Positions 10,880 through 22,466 of a DNA stretch of 64,000 nucleotides are shown one piece after another (positions within the stretch are counted from its first letter, which is position 1; every line of letters begins with the position of its first letter). Origin of the DNA: Muscardinus avellanarius (taxonomy: Eukaryota > Chordata > Mammalia > Rodentia > Gliridae); NCBI GenBank assembly GCA_963383645.1, contig OY726578.1:22099888-22163887 (forward strand). The letters are read 5' to 3'. The notes under the pieces were generated by a model, which worked only from the letters and a program-made list of their open reading frames with translations, was not told the DNA's origin and made no database searches. Both the position numbers and the translations under genes were made by a program.

Positions 10880-11735
10880 TAATAAATGCTGGTGAGGATG
10901 TAGGGGTAAAGGAACACTTACACGCTATCGGTGAGATTATATATTAAAACAACTACCATAGCCGAGCACGGTGGCACACGCTTGTAATCCCTGCGCTTGG
11001 GAGGCAGAGACAGGAGGGTCGCGCAGGTTTAAAGCCAGCCACACTGGCTTAAGAGACCCTGTTTCCAAACTTTTTTTAAAAAGTATAAAATAGGTCTGCG
11101 AGGGTAGCCTGGAGGTAGAAGGGTTTCCAGGAACCCCAGTACCACCAAAAACAAAACAAAAATAAATAAATAAAATAACTACTATAGAGATCAGTATGAA
11201 GATTCCTCAAAAGACTTGGGATGGAACCACCTGATGATTCAGAGATACCACCCTTTGGCTTCTTTCCTAAAGAATTCAAGTTATAATACTATGGTGACAC
11301 GTACATTCCCTATGTTTATAACAGCACAATCCATAATAGCCGAGTCACGGAGCCAAGCTAGGTACCCATCAACAGATGAACAGACAAGGAAAGTGTGCTA
11401 CGAATATTCACTGGAGTTTTGCTCAGCCATAAAAAAGAACAAAACTATGCCATTTGCAGGAAAATTGGTGAAACTGGAGAACATCTTTCCTAAGTGAGAT
11501 GAGTCAGTCTCAAAACGTCAAGGGCAGAATGTTTTCTTTCCTATGTGGGACCTAGAGAGGAAAAAAAGAAAGAACAAGGACCTCGTGAGTATAGTGAATG
11601 AGGCCAGCCAAGCAGGACAAGAGGGCGAAGGCTGGGAGGGAGAGAGGGAGAGGGAGACACAGGGAAGAAAGCATCGCAAGAATCTCATTACTGCGTACAA
11701 TCACCATGCACCAATTTAAAAAATAAAAAAGAAAT
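10880..11735 (+). mobile_element. L1 3' end (ORF2 C-terminus plus 3'UTR)
   Basis: Starts in the late ORF2 region (AATGCTGGTGAGGATGTAGG), continues through GTACCCATCAACAGATGAAC and TTTTGCTCAGCCATAAAAAA, and ends with CACCATGCACCAATTTAAA. The frame is broken and a SINE is inserted at 10963. Confidence 0.88.
10963..11171 (+). repeat. composite SINE (T1), nested in L1
   Basis: Young-type copy with CCAGCCACACTGGCTT middle. Flanked by AAAACAACTACCATAG and AAAATAACTACTATAG, a target-site duplication of about 16 bp with two changes. Confidence 0.88.
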
Positions 11736-12198
11736 GTGTTCAGAGCGTGGCTACAGTCCCCAAGGCCGCACCCCCACTTCCTCCTGCCGTGCCCCAGCTC
11801 TGAACCCGTCTACCACATGAGCTTCTTGGGGGATATTTTATATCCAAACCATAGCAGATTCACATCTTAAGTACAACCTCCGGAGACATCTCAAGCCAGA
11901 ACCAACCAGCGAAGTCATGCCCTAATTCCTGACTCTCAGAAACCATGGGGGGGGCAATAGAAGCTCCCTGTCATCTTAACATGCTAGGTTTGGGGGCAAT
12001 TTGTCATGCAGTAGTGAACCCAGAATCTGTGTGTTTGCAAGCCCCCTGGGTAAACTAAAACACACTTAAGTCTGACAGCCCTACAGGCCAGGCTGCTCCT
12101 GTAGCATGGGTTAGGTAGTGATATCCTAGGGGATTTGGATACAAATTATTATCCACCCACAAGACGGAACACTGTGCAAACAGTAGATGCCTTTTCTA
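11736..12198. other. unique DNA
   Basis: Nothing recognised. Confidence 0.45.
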
Positions 12199-12394
12199 GT
12201 AGGGATGGAACCCAGGGGCATCTACCTCTGAGCTCCACCCCCAACCCTATTTTTTTATTCTTTATTTTGAAACAGGGTCTCACTGAGTTGCAGAGGGCCT
12301 CACTAAGTTACCAAGGCTGACCTCGAACCGAGATCCTCTTGTCTCAGCCTCTCAAATGCTGGGATTACAAGCGTGTGCCACCATGCCCGGCTAC
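12199..12394 (-). repeat. composite SINE (T3)
   Basis: Minus copy from GGGATGGAACCCAGGGGC to CCACCATGCCCGGCT. Confidence 0.9.
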
Positions 12395-12458
12395 ACCTTA
12401 CCTTTTTTAAAAAGCTTTTAATATCTCACAATATATTGAATTTTTTTTAAAGCAGCTA

Positions 12459-12676
12459 CCAGCCTCGGGTGGTGACACACACCTGTAATCCCAGTTCTTG
12501 AGAAAGGATGACCTCAGACATAAGGACATCCTCAACAATTTAGTAAGACCTTTAGCAACCTAGTGAAACCCTGCTTCAAAATAAAAGTAAAATAAAATAA
12601 AATAAGGCTGGAGGTGGACTTCCAAGGTGCATGCCCCTGGGTTCATATCCCAGTACCAATAAAAAAAAAAAAAAAG
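12459..12676 (+). repeat. old composite SINE
   Basis: Diverged plus copy with CACCTGTAATCCCAG, AAATAAAATAAAATAAGG linker, and degraded ID part before a poly(A) run. Confidence 0.8.
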
Positions 12677-12681
12677 AGGGA

Positions 12682-13123
12682 AACTGGGCGTGGTGGCACA
12701 CACTTGTAATCCCAGCATTTGGGAGGCTGAGACCAGAGGATTGTGGTTCACAGACAGCCTCAGCTACTTAGTGAGGCCCTCCATAACATAGTGAGACCCT
12801 GTTTCAAAATAAAGAATAAGGCCAGGCATGGTAGTGCACGCTTGTAATCCCCGAGCTTGGGAGGCTGAGACAGGAGGATAGCACGGGTTTGAAGCCAGTC
12901 TCACCTACTTAGTGAGGCTCTCAGCAACTTACTGAGACCCTGTTTCCAAATAAAAATATAAAATAGGTCTGGGAGTATAGCCTGCAGGTAGAAAACCCCT
13001 GGGTTCCACCCCCAGTACCACCAAAAAATACATAAATAAATAAATAAAAATAAAGAATAAAAAAATAAGGCAGGGGGTATAGCTCAGAGGTCAAATACCC
13101 CTGGTTCCATCCCCAGACTCACA
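12682..13123 (+). repeat. composite SINE (T3), interrupted
   Basis: Left monomer 12682-12820 and right ID part about 13060-13123 (GTATAGCTCAGAGGTCAAAT). A T2 SINE sits in the linker. Confidence 0.85.
12821..13046 (+). repeat. composite SINE (T2), nested
   Basis: Full-length copy. The linker bases AAAATAAAGAATAA occur on both sides (left end 12820, right start about 13047) as target-site duplication. Confidence 0.88.
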
Positions 13124-13561
13124 AAAGAGAGGGGGGGGGCATGGGAGACTGAGAAAGGAAAAGAAAGAGATAGAACAAGCATTCACCAGACAATGCATAA
13201 TATAATCCTATTTTTGCTTTAATTTTAGTAATATTATATAATCTTTCATGCATCATATATATGAATGAATATAATCAATGTTTTACTCCTTAAGGAACTT
13301 ATTTTTTCACAAACTCACAGTGGCCTGATTGCTTGGAATCAGCCACAGCTGTTCCCCCGTGGATCCCAGGAATCTACTGGCCTGAATCTAGGAACATGCC
13401 TACAGGTCCTTTCAGACTTAGCAACCTGCTTGCTGGCTCTGCTGAGATGGTGGCCCCCCACCCACCCACCCCCAGCTCGAGGACCAGAGCGCGGCTCCCA
13501 AACTCACAAATACTCAAGTGAAGCCGGACTTTCATTTTTTGCTTGGTTGTTGTTGCTGTTT

Positions 13562-13563
<2 letters not shown>
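13124..13563. other. unique DNA before a CTG run
   Basis: No gene supported. The 126-codon frame across this stretch is carried mainly by the CTG repeat. Confidence 0.45.

Positions 13564-13623
<60 letters not shown>
13564..13623. repeat. (CTG)20 trinucleotide repeat
   Basis: Twenty uninterrupted CTG units, preceded by TTGTTGTTGCTGTTTTT. It reads as poly-Leu, poly-Cys or poly-Ala depending on frame, but no exon context is visible, so it is treated as non-coding. Confidence 0.97.
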
Positions 13624-13624
<1 letters not shown>

Positions 13625-13639
13625 CTCATGGGGAGCTGG

Positions 13640-13935
13640 AGGTAATTAGAGACAGCAGTTCAAATCCTGACACCACCTCCTCGTTAAATCAGGCACGTTT
13701 AAATATGCACCACCCAGTTCCAGGGCTACCATTTCCATTCCGTTCCTTACGTATGGCAGCGTCCTCGAGCTGTGCCTTTGATTCCTCCTCTGTGAAGTGA
13801 GTTATAATCACAGCTCATCGGGTCGCTTTGAGAATTGAACAAGGCAATTCAATAAAGCCCTTAGCCATGGCCGACTCACAGGGAACACTCAGGAAATGTC
13901 ACCTATGGTTTTAATTACCACCATTATTATTCACA
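13640..13935 (+). repeat. MIR SINE
   Basis: MIR-like order: tRNA-derived start (CAGCAGTTCAAATCCTGAC), core, then TCCTCTGTGAAGTGAG, TTGAGAATTGAACAAGGC and TTATTATTCACAT at the 3' end. Confidence 0.7.
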
Positions 13936-13986
13936 TACTCTCCACGCATAAATTCCCACTGCCCTCCTTAGAAGTAGCCCAGCGAA

Positions 13987-14210
13987 GCCTTGTGCGGTGG
14001 TGTACGTCTGTAATCCCAGTACTTGGGAGGCTGAGACAGAGGATCAAAGGTCTGAGACAAGCCTCAGCAACTTAGCAAGACGCTCGGCAATTTAAAAGAG
14101 GCTCTGTTTCAAAAAGTAATTTAAAAAAAAAAACCCTGGGGTATAGGTCAGAGGGAGAATGCTCCTGGGTTCAACACCCGATACCAAAAAAAAAAAAAAA
14201 AAAAAAAAAT
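13987..14210 (+). repeat. old composite SINE
   Basis: Diverged plus copy: GGCGGTGG-like start, CAGCAACTTAGCAAGACG middle, ID remnant, poly(A) at 14188-14209. Confidence 0.85.
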
Positions 14211-14889
14211 AGTCCATTTAGTGTTAAAGGGGCACACTTAGAGTTTCTCTGTGCATTTGCATATAGAAACATATTTTGTGTTGACTTGTTTGTTCTTGCA
14301 TTAATAGGATTATTCCCAATGTATTATCCAGCAACAGTGTGTGTGAGAGAAGATTCTGTGTCAGTGTGCACAAACCTGCCTCGGCCTAGAGCCCATGGTC
14401 TATCTAACAGTCCCTCAGCAGGTAAACACTGAGCCTATTTCCAGATTTATACGTTTGTCCATCAAACTAATCGTTTCTGTAGATGAGATTCCTACTAGTG
14501 CCATATCTGGGCCAAGGAGTATTCATGTTTAAAATATTGACACATCCTCAGCACTGCTATAATGAGGGAAAGATATTTGATACCATGGAGATTCACTGGC
14601 AGCAAAAGATTCACTTTTGCTGAGTGAGTTTGCTAAGACCCCACATGCAAGTCCTTACCTGAACACTCCCTCTTGGCTAAAGAGCTGCACACAGCTCTGA
14701 GGATGCTCTGGGGGGGGTCTCCACTCCTCCAGGTGGGAGGAGCTCCTCCAGGGAAGGAGATCAACAACAGCTGGAGAACCAGTGGACATTCTATCATCAT
14801 CCATGATAATTCCAAACAAGACAACTACATAGCCCAGCAAGACATTCCCAAGTCTGTCTACGGGTCTCGTACATTATCACTGGGGACAC
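14211..14889. other. unique DNA
   Basis: Nothing recognised. Confidence 0.45.
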
Positions 14890-15265
14890 ATTGGTGTGTC
14901 AGTCAGCTTCTTGTTGCTATGACAAGATACCTGAGCTATTCACCTTAAAAGGAGAAAAGGTTTCTATTGGCTCACAGTTCCAGAAGTTCTGATCCAGGCC
15001 ACTAACCTTATGTCAACACAGTACACCAAGGTGGAAGGATGTGATGGAGGAGGCCTATTCACCTCATGGTGGCTAGGAAACAGAGAGATAGAGAGGAGAG
15101 ATTGAGGGGTCAAGCGTCTACCCCCCAATGACCTAACTTCCTCCGGCTAGGCTCCGCCTCCCAAAAGTTCCACCAGCTCCCAACGGCACCATGAGTTGGT
15201 GACCAAATCTTCGACACGTGGTCATTTCAGGGACATTCCAGATTCAAATTGAACCATTGGAGACT
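14890..15265 (-). repeat. MaLR-like LTR fragment (tentative)
   Basis: The order GTTGCTATGACAAGATACCTG ... GGCTCACAGTTCC ... CTCATGGTGGCTAGGAAAC ... CATTCCAGATTCAAATTG resembles common mammalian LTR relics read in antisense. Family assignment is from memory of the general pattern. Confidence 0.4.
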
Positions 15266-15471
15266 AGGGTACTCGGTGCCAAGATGAACACCAAGTCTAC
15301 AGAACACTACTGCCACCATCTGGTCCTCAGTCCCCAATTCCAGTGGGCAGAGGTTTAAGTGAAAATACACATGTTGTCTCCCAAGAGCAAACAAGTGTGT
15401 GCAGTCCTGGAGTAGCCTAATTCCAAGTTTAAAACCAGTTTCCTCCAGCCCCTGCAGGAGGAAAACCTCTC

Positions 15472-15539
15472 AAGAGAACCCAGTGCAAACTGTGTGTATT
15501 ACCTCCCGCTAATATACACAGTTTGCCCTGGGTTCTCTT
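15472..15539. repeat. 29-bp inverted repeat (hairpin)
   Basis: AAGAGAACCCAGTGCAAACT... at 15472-15500 and its complement at 15511-15539 match at 27 of 29 positions around a 10-base spacer. The right arm contains part of the target-site duplication of the adjacent L1. Confidence 0.9.
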
Positions 15540-15874
15540 CAGATTCTATTTATTTTATTTTTTTGTATTTTTTTAATTTTTTTTATTGGTGCACTATATT
15601 CATACATCATAGTGGGATACAAAAAAACTTTTGTAGACATACATACACATATCGCCCAGTCAGCCCCCACCAAATCCCCACCCCATTCCCTCCCCATCCC
15701 TCCTTCCCATGCTTGGCTTATTGGTTGACATCTAGTATTATAGCAATTTATCCAAAATTAAAAATGATAATCTCAAATAACAGTTTCATTTGTCTGATAC
15801 CAAGCTTTTGATAACTTAAAGATAACATTTCAATATTTCTTTTTGCTTTCTTTCTTACCAGAGAATATTTTTTT

Positions 15875-16620
15875 CTTTTTTTAGGTGAAACTATCATATA
15901 TTTATATATTTATTTTTCAGAAAAAAAAATCTATCCTAATATGGAATATGGATTCTAGATACCCAAAACGATCTCGAAGAAGAACAAAGCTAGAAGATAT
16001 ATATTTTCTGATTTCAAAACATATAAAGCTACAATAATTGAAACAGAGTAGTACTGTTCTAAAGGCAGATATATAAACCATTGGAGTTAAATAAAAGCCT
16101 AGAGCTAAACTCTTCCCTATATTGTCAAGTTATTTTTGACAAGGTTTCCACGAACATTTGGTGGTGGAAATAATAATCTTTTAACTAAATATTGTTGAAA
16201 AATAATAATTACATGAAAAAGAATAAAATTGGACCCTTACCTAATCCCATATACAAATATTAACTCAAAATAGATAAAAGACCTAACTATAAATCTTAAG
16301 ACTATAAACTTTTAGAAGAAAATCTGGGTCATAAAACCTCACAACATTGAAATTGGCAGTGATTTCTTGGATATGATTTCAATGGCACAGGCAACAGAAG
16401 AATATACAAACTCCCTAAAAAATAAAAAAGAATATATTGTATATCCAAAGACAATGTAAACAGAGTTAAAAGTTACTGATAGAATGGGATAAAATATTTC
16501 CAAATGCTATATCTGAAGGTATATTAGTATTCCAACTAGAAATCCTAAAAATTAACAACAATCAAAGCAAACAATACAATTTAGAGATAGGTAAAAGACT
16601 AACATAAATAATGAATCTCC
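15875..16620 (+). pseudogene. inverted L1 ORF2 C-terminal segment, copy 1
   Basis: Plus-strand sequence follows the late ORF2 order: TACAATAATTGAAACAGAG, TTTGACAAGGTTTCCACG, AATTGGACCCTTACCTAATC, GATTTCTTGGATATG, AATGGGATAAAATATTTCC. It is antisense to ORF1 of the same element. Stops and small indels make it non-coding. Confidence 0.8.
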
Positions 16621-16634
16621 ACAGATAACCAATC

Positions 16635-17552
16635 TTAGTTGTCTGTTGGATGGAAAATCTTGTTTCTCTGGTTCTGGTGTGTGTTACCTATTTCTTCTTT
16701 GTAGTTAATCTCTTTGAGTATTTTCTCTAGCGCTGGTTTTGAAGACATAAATTCCTTCAGTTTTTGTTTGTCATGGAAGCTTCTTATTTCTCCATCTAAT
16801 TTGATAGAAAGTTTTGCTGGGTTGGAAATTTTTGGCTGAAAGTTGTTTTCTTTCAGAGTTTGGAATATGTTACTCCAAGCCCTTCTGGCTCTCATGACTT
16901 GGTTTGGAAAGTCTGGAGTGATGCTAATTAGTTTGTCTCTGAATGTCACTTGGTCCTTTGTTTTTGTTGCCTTTAAGATTCTCTGCTTGGCTTCCACATT
17001 GGTCATTTTGACAATTATGTGGCATGGGGATCCTCTTCTCCGATCCTGTCTAAAGGGAGTTCTATAAGTTTCCCGGACCTGTGTATCGACCTCTTGCTCT
17101 ATTTTTGGAAAATTTTCTGCTATTACTTCCTTGAAGAGATTGTTGATCCCTTTGGTTTCACCTTCTTTTCCCTCCTCTATTCCAATTATTCTTAGGTTAG
17201 CTCTCTTAAAATGGGCCCATATTTCTTCAATGTCAGATTCCTGCTGTTGGATATTTTTTTCTAGATTAGAAACTATGTGTTCATTTTTGGATTGCTCATC
17301 TTCTAAGAGCGAGATTCTGTTCTCCATGTGGTCTAATCGGTTGTTCATGCTTTGAATTGAGGCCTTTACTTCATTAATTGCATCCTTTATCTCTTTCTGG
17401 CTCTCTCTGAATTCTTTTCGAAACACCTCTATTATTTCTACAGTTTATTTCCTGATTTGATCTTCTAGAAATCTCTGAATTTCTGTTTTATTGGGTTCTG
17501 ATGTTGTGGGGTTGTGGGCATTCATTGCTCCAGTGTTATTCCTCTTTCCCAT
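16635..17552 (-). pseudogene. L1 ORF1 relic, copy 1
   Basis: Same 918-bp length as the intact copy, from ATG at 17552 to the stop at 16635. Codon 36 (17447-17445) is TAA where copy 3 has ATA (Ile). Downstream the frame is open from a later Met (17426), covering most of the coiled coil, RRM and C-terminal domain. Product would be a 5'-clipped ORF1p-like protein at most. Confidence 0.88.
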
Positions 17553-19751
17553 GATTTCGGAAGTTTGTGCCTTCTCTGGGTTCTTCCCTTGGGTCAGTAC
17601 GACTTCACTTAAAGTGCTCTGGATCTCGAGTCTGTGGTATCTTAATCACCACTACTCCTTTACTGGGTTGTATTGCAGAGTCTCAGACCCAGGGAGTCAA
17701 TAGAGGCTGCTTTAGACTATGGGGGGTGCCAGGTTGGGCGTTCTCCTATGGTGTGATATCTCTGCCACCGCCACTCCCCCACTGGGTCAAGTCCCTGGGA
17801 GTCCAGTACTGGGATTTCTCCTCTGGGGCCCACAATTTGACTCACTGTTGTTGAGTACGCATATGGAGCTGTAGTGGACTTGGTGAATTCGCTGCTGTTG
17901 CTGCCGGTGGCAATATGGCGCCACTGCCACACCCTCAGCCGTGAGGCTGGTGTATTTCTTCTCTGGTTTTGAGCTCTGCTCTGAGTCCCTGCAGCGTGTG
18001 CTGAGCCCAGCCACCTGTAGCTTTAGATGCTCCCTGCGCCGAAAAATCTGCCAAATTCCACCCAGCTGTTCCGCAGCAGCTCACCTTGGCTTGCTGTCTG
18101 CCACTTCTCTCAGGAGCCTGGTGGGCTGTTGAGTGCGTTGGTCTGTAGCCGTAGCCATCTGGTGAACTCGCCACTGCTGCCGGCAGTAAGGCGCTGCTGC
18201 CGCTTCCTCAGGCGTGAGGCCGGCGTATCTCCTCTGTGGCTCTGAGCTCCATTCTGAGTCCCCCTCCTCTCTGGGGCTGGTGCTGCAAGGGAGGATGGCG
18301 CCCGTGCCGTTCCGTGCCGCGGCTCCGGCCGCAGCACTGCAGTCTGGTTTCTTTCTAGTGTCTCGTTTTTCCAGCCCTCTTTTTCTCTGTCCCTTGTAAT
18401 TACATTTTTTGTTTCTCTGGTAATGGTGTTTTCTGGCTATGAAAGGCGCTGATTTTGTGGTAATAGAGATTGGTTGTTAGCGGGGCTCTTAAGCCCCGCT
18501 TTTCTCGGTCGCCATCTTCCCGCCAGATTCTATTTTTAAAATTTTTTTATTGGTGCATTTTATTCATATATCATAATGGGATAAAAAAAACTTGTGTGTA
18601 CATACCTGTACACATCACTGATTTAACCCCTACCCAATTCCCACTCCATTCCCTCCCCATCTCTCCTTCCCATGCTTGGCTTAGTGGTTGACTTCGATAT
18701 GTTTAAGTACATTGTGTGTTTTAGAGATTTTCCTTCTCCCCCGCTCCCATCCCCTCATTTAGGTTGTCTTGTTTGCTCCTCTATAGGATTTCCTTTTTCA
18801 TCTAAAGTTCCTCCTATGACCCATTTCTCCTTAGCTTTCGCATATTAGGGAAAGCATCCAATTTCTTATTTTTTGTGACTGACTAATCTCACTTAGCATA
18901 ATGTCCTCCAGTTCCATCCATTGCCCTGTAAATGATGTAATTGTGTTTTTTATGGCTGAGTAAAATTCCATTATGTACATATCCCACAGTTTTTTAATCC
19001 ATTCATCTGTTGATGGACATCTTGGCTGGTTCCATAGTTTGGCTATGGTGAATTGTGCAGCTATGAACATAGAGATGCATGCATTAGTTTGGTAGTTTGG
19101 CTTCTTTTCTTTTGGGTAGGTACCCAGAATTAATATTGCCGGATCAAATGGTAGATTTGTTCCCATTCTTCTGAGGATCATCCATACTGCTTTCCAAAGT
19201 GGTTGCACCAATTAGCAATCCTACCAACAATGTTTTAGAGTTCTACTCCTCTGATGGAGGACTAATATCTAGAATATACAGAGAACTCAAGAAACTCAAC
19301 ACTAAAAAACAAGTAATCCAACCAAAAAATGGGCAAGTTAACTAAGTAGAAACTTCACGAAAGAAGAAATTCAAATGGCCAATAAATGCAGGCACAAAAA
19401 AATGCTCAACATCATTGGCAATCAGAGAGATGCAAATCAAAGCTACCCTGAGATTTCACCTAACCCCAACTAGAATGGGAATCATTCAAAACACAAACAA
19501 CAACAAATGCTGGTGAGGATGTAGAGAAGTGGGAACTCTCTTCAGAATCTTGAGCTCCATCACTTAGCAGCTTCAGCATTAGGACTCACCCAGGAACCAT
19601 GGAAAGGCAACTTATTTACTTTTTACTCTCCAAACACTCACACCCAGAATCAAAGGATGGTATCCTCACAAGGAAACGCCAGTCTCTTTCCTGGAGAGCA
19701 GAAAGTACATATAAAGTAAAAGTTTTCTAAGTTTTGGGGAAAAAGTTTTAT

Positions 19752-19951
19752 TTTTGCAGTACTAGGAATGGAACCCTAGGGCATTCTGAGTTATACCTCC
19801 AGTCCAATTTTTTCATTCTTTTATTTTTGAAACAGGGTCTCAGTTGCAGAGGGCCTCACTAAGTAGCTGAGGCTGGCCATGAACCTGTGATCCTCCTGAC
19901 TCAGCATCCCAAGTACTGGGATTAAAAGCATGTGCCACCACTCCCAGCTTT
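19752..19951 (-). repeat. old composite SINE
   Basis: Minus copy with TTGCAGTACTAGGAATGG ID part and B1 part ending CCACCACTCCCAGCT. Confidence 0.85.
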
Positions 19952-20012
19952 GGGAAAAAATTTAATTTTACTCTACTCTAGAAATCCTATTAAATGTGCA
20001 TTTATTTTATTT

Positions 20013-20165
20013 TCATTTAACAATATTTACTGAGCGCCTACCATATACATGCCAGATATTCCTCGAGGTGCCAAGGACAAACGGGTGAATAGAGCAAGCC
20101 AAGGCCCTGTAGGGATTGCATTCTAGCATGTATGTGCAGAGGGACAAGTCCTAGAAATTATTTTC
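20013..20165 (+). repeat. L2 LINE 3' fragment
   Basis: TTTAACAATATTTACTGAGC, CTACCATATACATGCCAG and GATTGCATTCTAGCATG follow the L2 3' end consensus order. Confidence 0.6.
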
Positions 20166-20279
20166 TAAAGTGGTAATGGTCATCCCTGAAGGCTGTGATA
20201 ATAAGAGATTTCTAGGATTTGAATTTCCCTACCAAAACTCATGACGAAATTGAATCCTTGTTTTGGTCTGCATTTTCAT

Positions 20280-20800
20280 TGCTTGACCCAAAAAGCCTGA
20301 CCACACACAATTCAGAGAAATGAAGATGGATCTGCTTACTGTTTTGGAGATTTCAGAGGTTCGGTCCATGGCAAACAGGGTCTGCAGAGCTCAGCGGGAA
20401 GCAGAGAAGAGAGATTAACATTCCCTACTTTCACATCAAGGAGGTAGAAAGCAAGAGATGAAACAAAGGGAGAAGGGACCTTATATAATCCCTAAGATCA
20501 CGTCCCCAGGGACCCCATCTTGGCAACCAAGCCCCGCCTCCAAGATGGCTGCCTAGTTTCTGGGAAGGCTAAGGGGACAGTCTAAATCCAAACCACTACA
20601 ATCCTCATTGGAGATACTAAGAAGGGGGACCAAGTGGGACAACTGGGAGGTAACCAGAGCTAGTTCTGATCACCATGAGGGTCACCCGATTCTGAACTTC
20701 CTAGCCTTGAGAACCACAAGCTGAACAAAACTTTATTCTTAATAAACCACTCAACCTGTGGCATTCAGTAACAGTAACAGAAAATGGACTAAGACAAAGA
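20280..20800. repeat. MaLR-like LTR fragments (tentative)
   Basis: 20290-20600 resembles MaLR LTRs in antisense (TTTCAGAGGTTCGGTCCATG). 20690-20795 resembles a sense LTR 3' end (GAGAACCACAAGCTGAAC ... ATGGACTAAGACA). Probably two separate relics. Confidence 0.45.
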
Positions 20801-21216
20801 TTTCATTTTATTACATTTTGTGCTGTTTGAAAGTTTTCCATTTGTGGGGGGGAAATGGTCTCAATGAATATGTATACCTATGGTAGTACATTCAGAATAT
20901 ACGGTTACCTGAAAATTCTTTTCAGGTTACCAATGAATATGCAAAGTATGCCATTTTGCATATGTATGTGTACTGTGAGTGGTTATTTAGATTAGAGTAA
21001 CTGTGGGAGGATTTGATATTTAATTTTCTTTGTATCTTTCTGTGTTTTCCATGTGTTGTGCCTTGGTCATACACCACTTTTATAAAGAGGGGAGGGGACA
21101 CTATTTGATAACACAGATCACTACCCAGGCCTGAGTTATCTCTCAGTCTACCCAAATACCTGGATTTCTTCACTAGAGCTACCCATATGGCTAAACATGT
21201 GTGCAAAAAGGTTCTA
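20801..21216. other. unique AT-rich DNA
   Basis: Nothing recognised. The 109-codon minus frame at 20922-21251 has no recognisable product and runs into a SINE. Confidence 0.45.
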
Positions 21217-21431
21217 AGCCGGGCCCGGTGATGCACGCTTATAATCCCCATGCTTGGGAGGCTGAGACAGGAAGACTGTGCAGGTTCAAAGCCAGCCTCA
21301 GTTACTTAGTGAGGCTCTCAGCAACTTAGTGAGACCCTATTTCCAAACAGAATATAAAATAGGTCCTGGTATAGCCCAGAGGTAGAAGGCTCCTGGATTT
21401 CATCCCCAGTACCACAAAAAAATAAATTAAT
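21217..21431 (+). repeat. composite SINE (T2)
   Basis: Complete copy with CTCTCAGCAACTTAG middle. Target-site duplication AAAAGGTTCT on both sides. Confidence 0.9.
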
Positions 21432-21443
21432 TAAAAGGTTCTT

Positions 21444-22329
21444 GTTAAACACTTCAGAGGAACGACGCACTGGCCTCTTGCCATCTGAGGGGCAGAAGCG
21501 TGATTGGGGGACTCTGAAAATGAGCTCACTTTGGAGATGAGGATGTGGACAGAGAGACTGTGACTGGTTCAGTGAGACACAGAGAGAAGAGGAAAGGGAA
21601 CGGGGAAAGGCCGGGCCTGTGCGGAGTTCCAGGGGCATACAAGGACTCTGAGAGCAGGAAGGAGGAGACAGGACAGAGGTAGGAGGAAAGAAGACCCCTC
21701 CAGGCCCTTCCCACAGGGAGGGGCAGAGAAGAGAGATGGAAAGACCCGCTAGCCCAGAGACAAACACTTCCCCCATGCAACCCTGCCACACACACTTATA
21801 TTTTCATACTTTGTGCATCCTGGTCTGCTCAGGTGAAGCCCAGGTCCTCCCTCTACTCTGAGGCTTTGACCATGTGGTTTCACAGTGAGGACACCTGGGT
21901 CAGGTCAGGGCGACGTGAATCAGCTGACCTGGCTGAACAAGTGGGTGTGAGGGACGGGGCAGCCGACCACGTCTCCCGATCACTTCATCCTGAGTTGAGG
22001 GAGGAGGGGTCCCCGCTCAGCTCCTTCCAGAGCAGTAAGAATATTAATCATCACAGAAAGGCTAAAATTGAAATGGAGTAGGACCCAAATTGAGACAGAC
22101 AAGTTCAAATCTGTTTCCCTGACCCCAGTCCAACACAATCTGTCAGGGAGCCCTCCTGGCTCCTCTTCAACATGTGATGGGAGCCGGCCCTTCCTTGGTC
22201 CTGGGGCCGCCCACCCAAGGCAGCAGGGTCCCTACGGATACTTCTGCCTGTCCCCCGAGGTTCCACTCTGTCCTTCCACAGCCCGCTGGCAGACAGCAGC
22301 TGGAGTCCTCCTTTTAAAATATAAATTAG
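21444..22329. other. unique DNA
   Basis: No gene supported. The overlapping minus frames at 21318-21795 show no recognised domain. Confidence 0.45.
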
Positions 22330-22466
22330 AGCCAGGGATGGCGGCGCATGACCTGTAATCCCAGTATTTGGGAGGCTGAGACAAGAGGATTGCAGGTTCG
22401 AGGACAGGCTCAGCAAGTAGTGAGACTCTCATCAACCTAGCAAGACCCTGTTTCAAAATAAAATAG

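Larger units (their letters stand above)
15552..18524 (-). mobile_element. HAL1-like chimeric L1 element, copy 1
   Basis: Order on the minus strand: 5'UTR starting GGCGGGAAGATGGCGACCG (18524), ORF1 relic (17552-16635), about 740 bp of ORF2 C-terminal region in inverted orientation (16620-15875), L1 3'UTR and A-rich tail. Flanked by the perfect 11-bp duplication AGATTCTATTT (15541-15551 and 18525-18535). Its 5'UTR is about 180 bp longer than in copies 2 and 3. It inserted at the tail of the older twin-primed L1. Confidence 0.85.
15547..19536 (-). mobile_element. L1 inserted with 5' inversion (twin priming), later split
   Basis: The minus-strand 3' part (18536 to about 19240) holds the late ORF2 region and the 3'UTR. 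The 5' part (about 19241-19536) is the immediately preceding ORF2 stretch in the opposite, plus orientation (AATATCTAGAATATACAGAG ... GCTGGTGAGGATGTAGAG). This is the standard twin-priming arrangement. TTCTCTTCAGATTCT (15532-15546) and CTCTCTTCAGAATCT (19536-19550) are the diverged target-site duplication. A chimeric half-L1 element occupies 15552-18524 near the tail. Confidence 0.82.

Noticed and set aside
13265..13645. 126-codon frame with poly-Cys
   Set aside because: Carried by the (CTG)20 run, no domain, no splice context.
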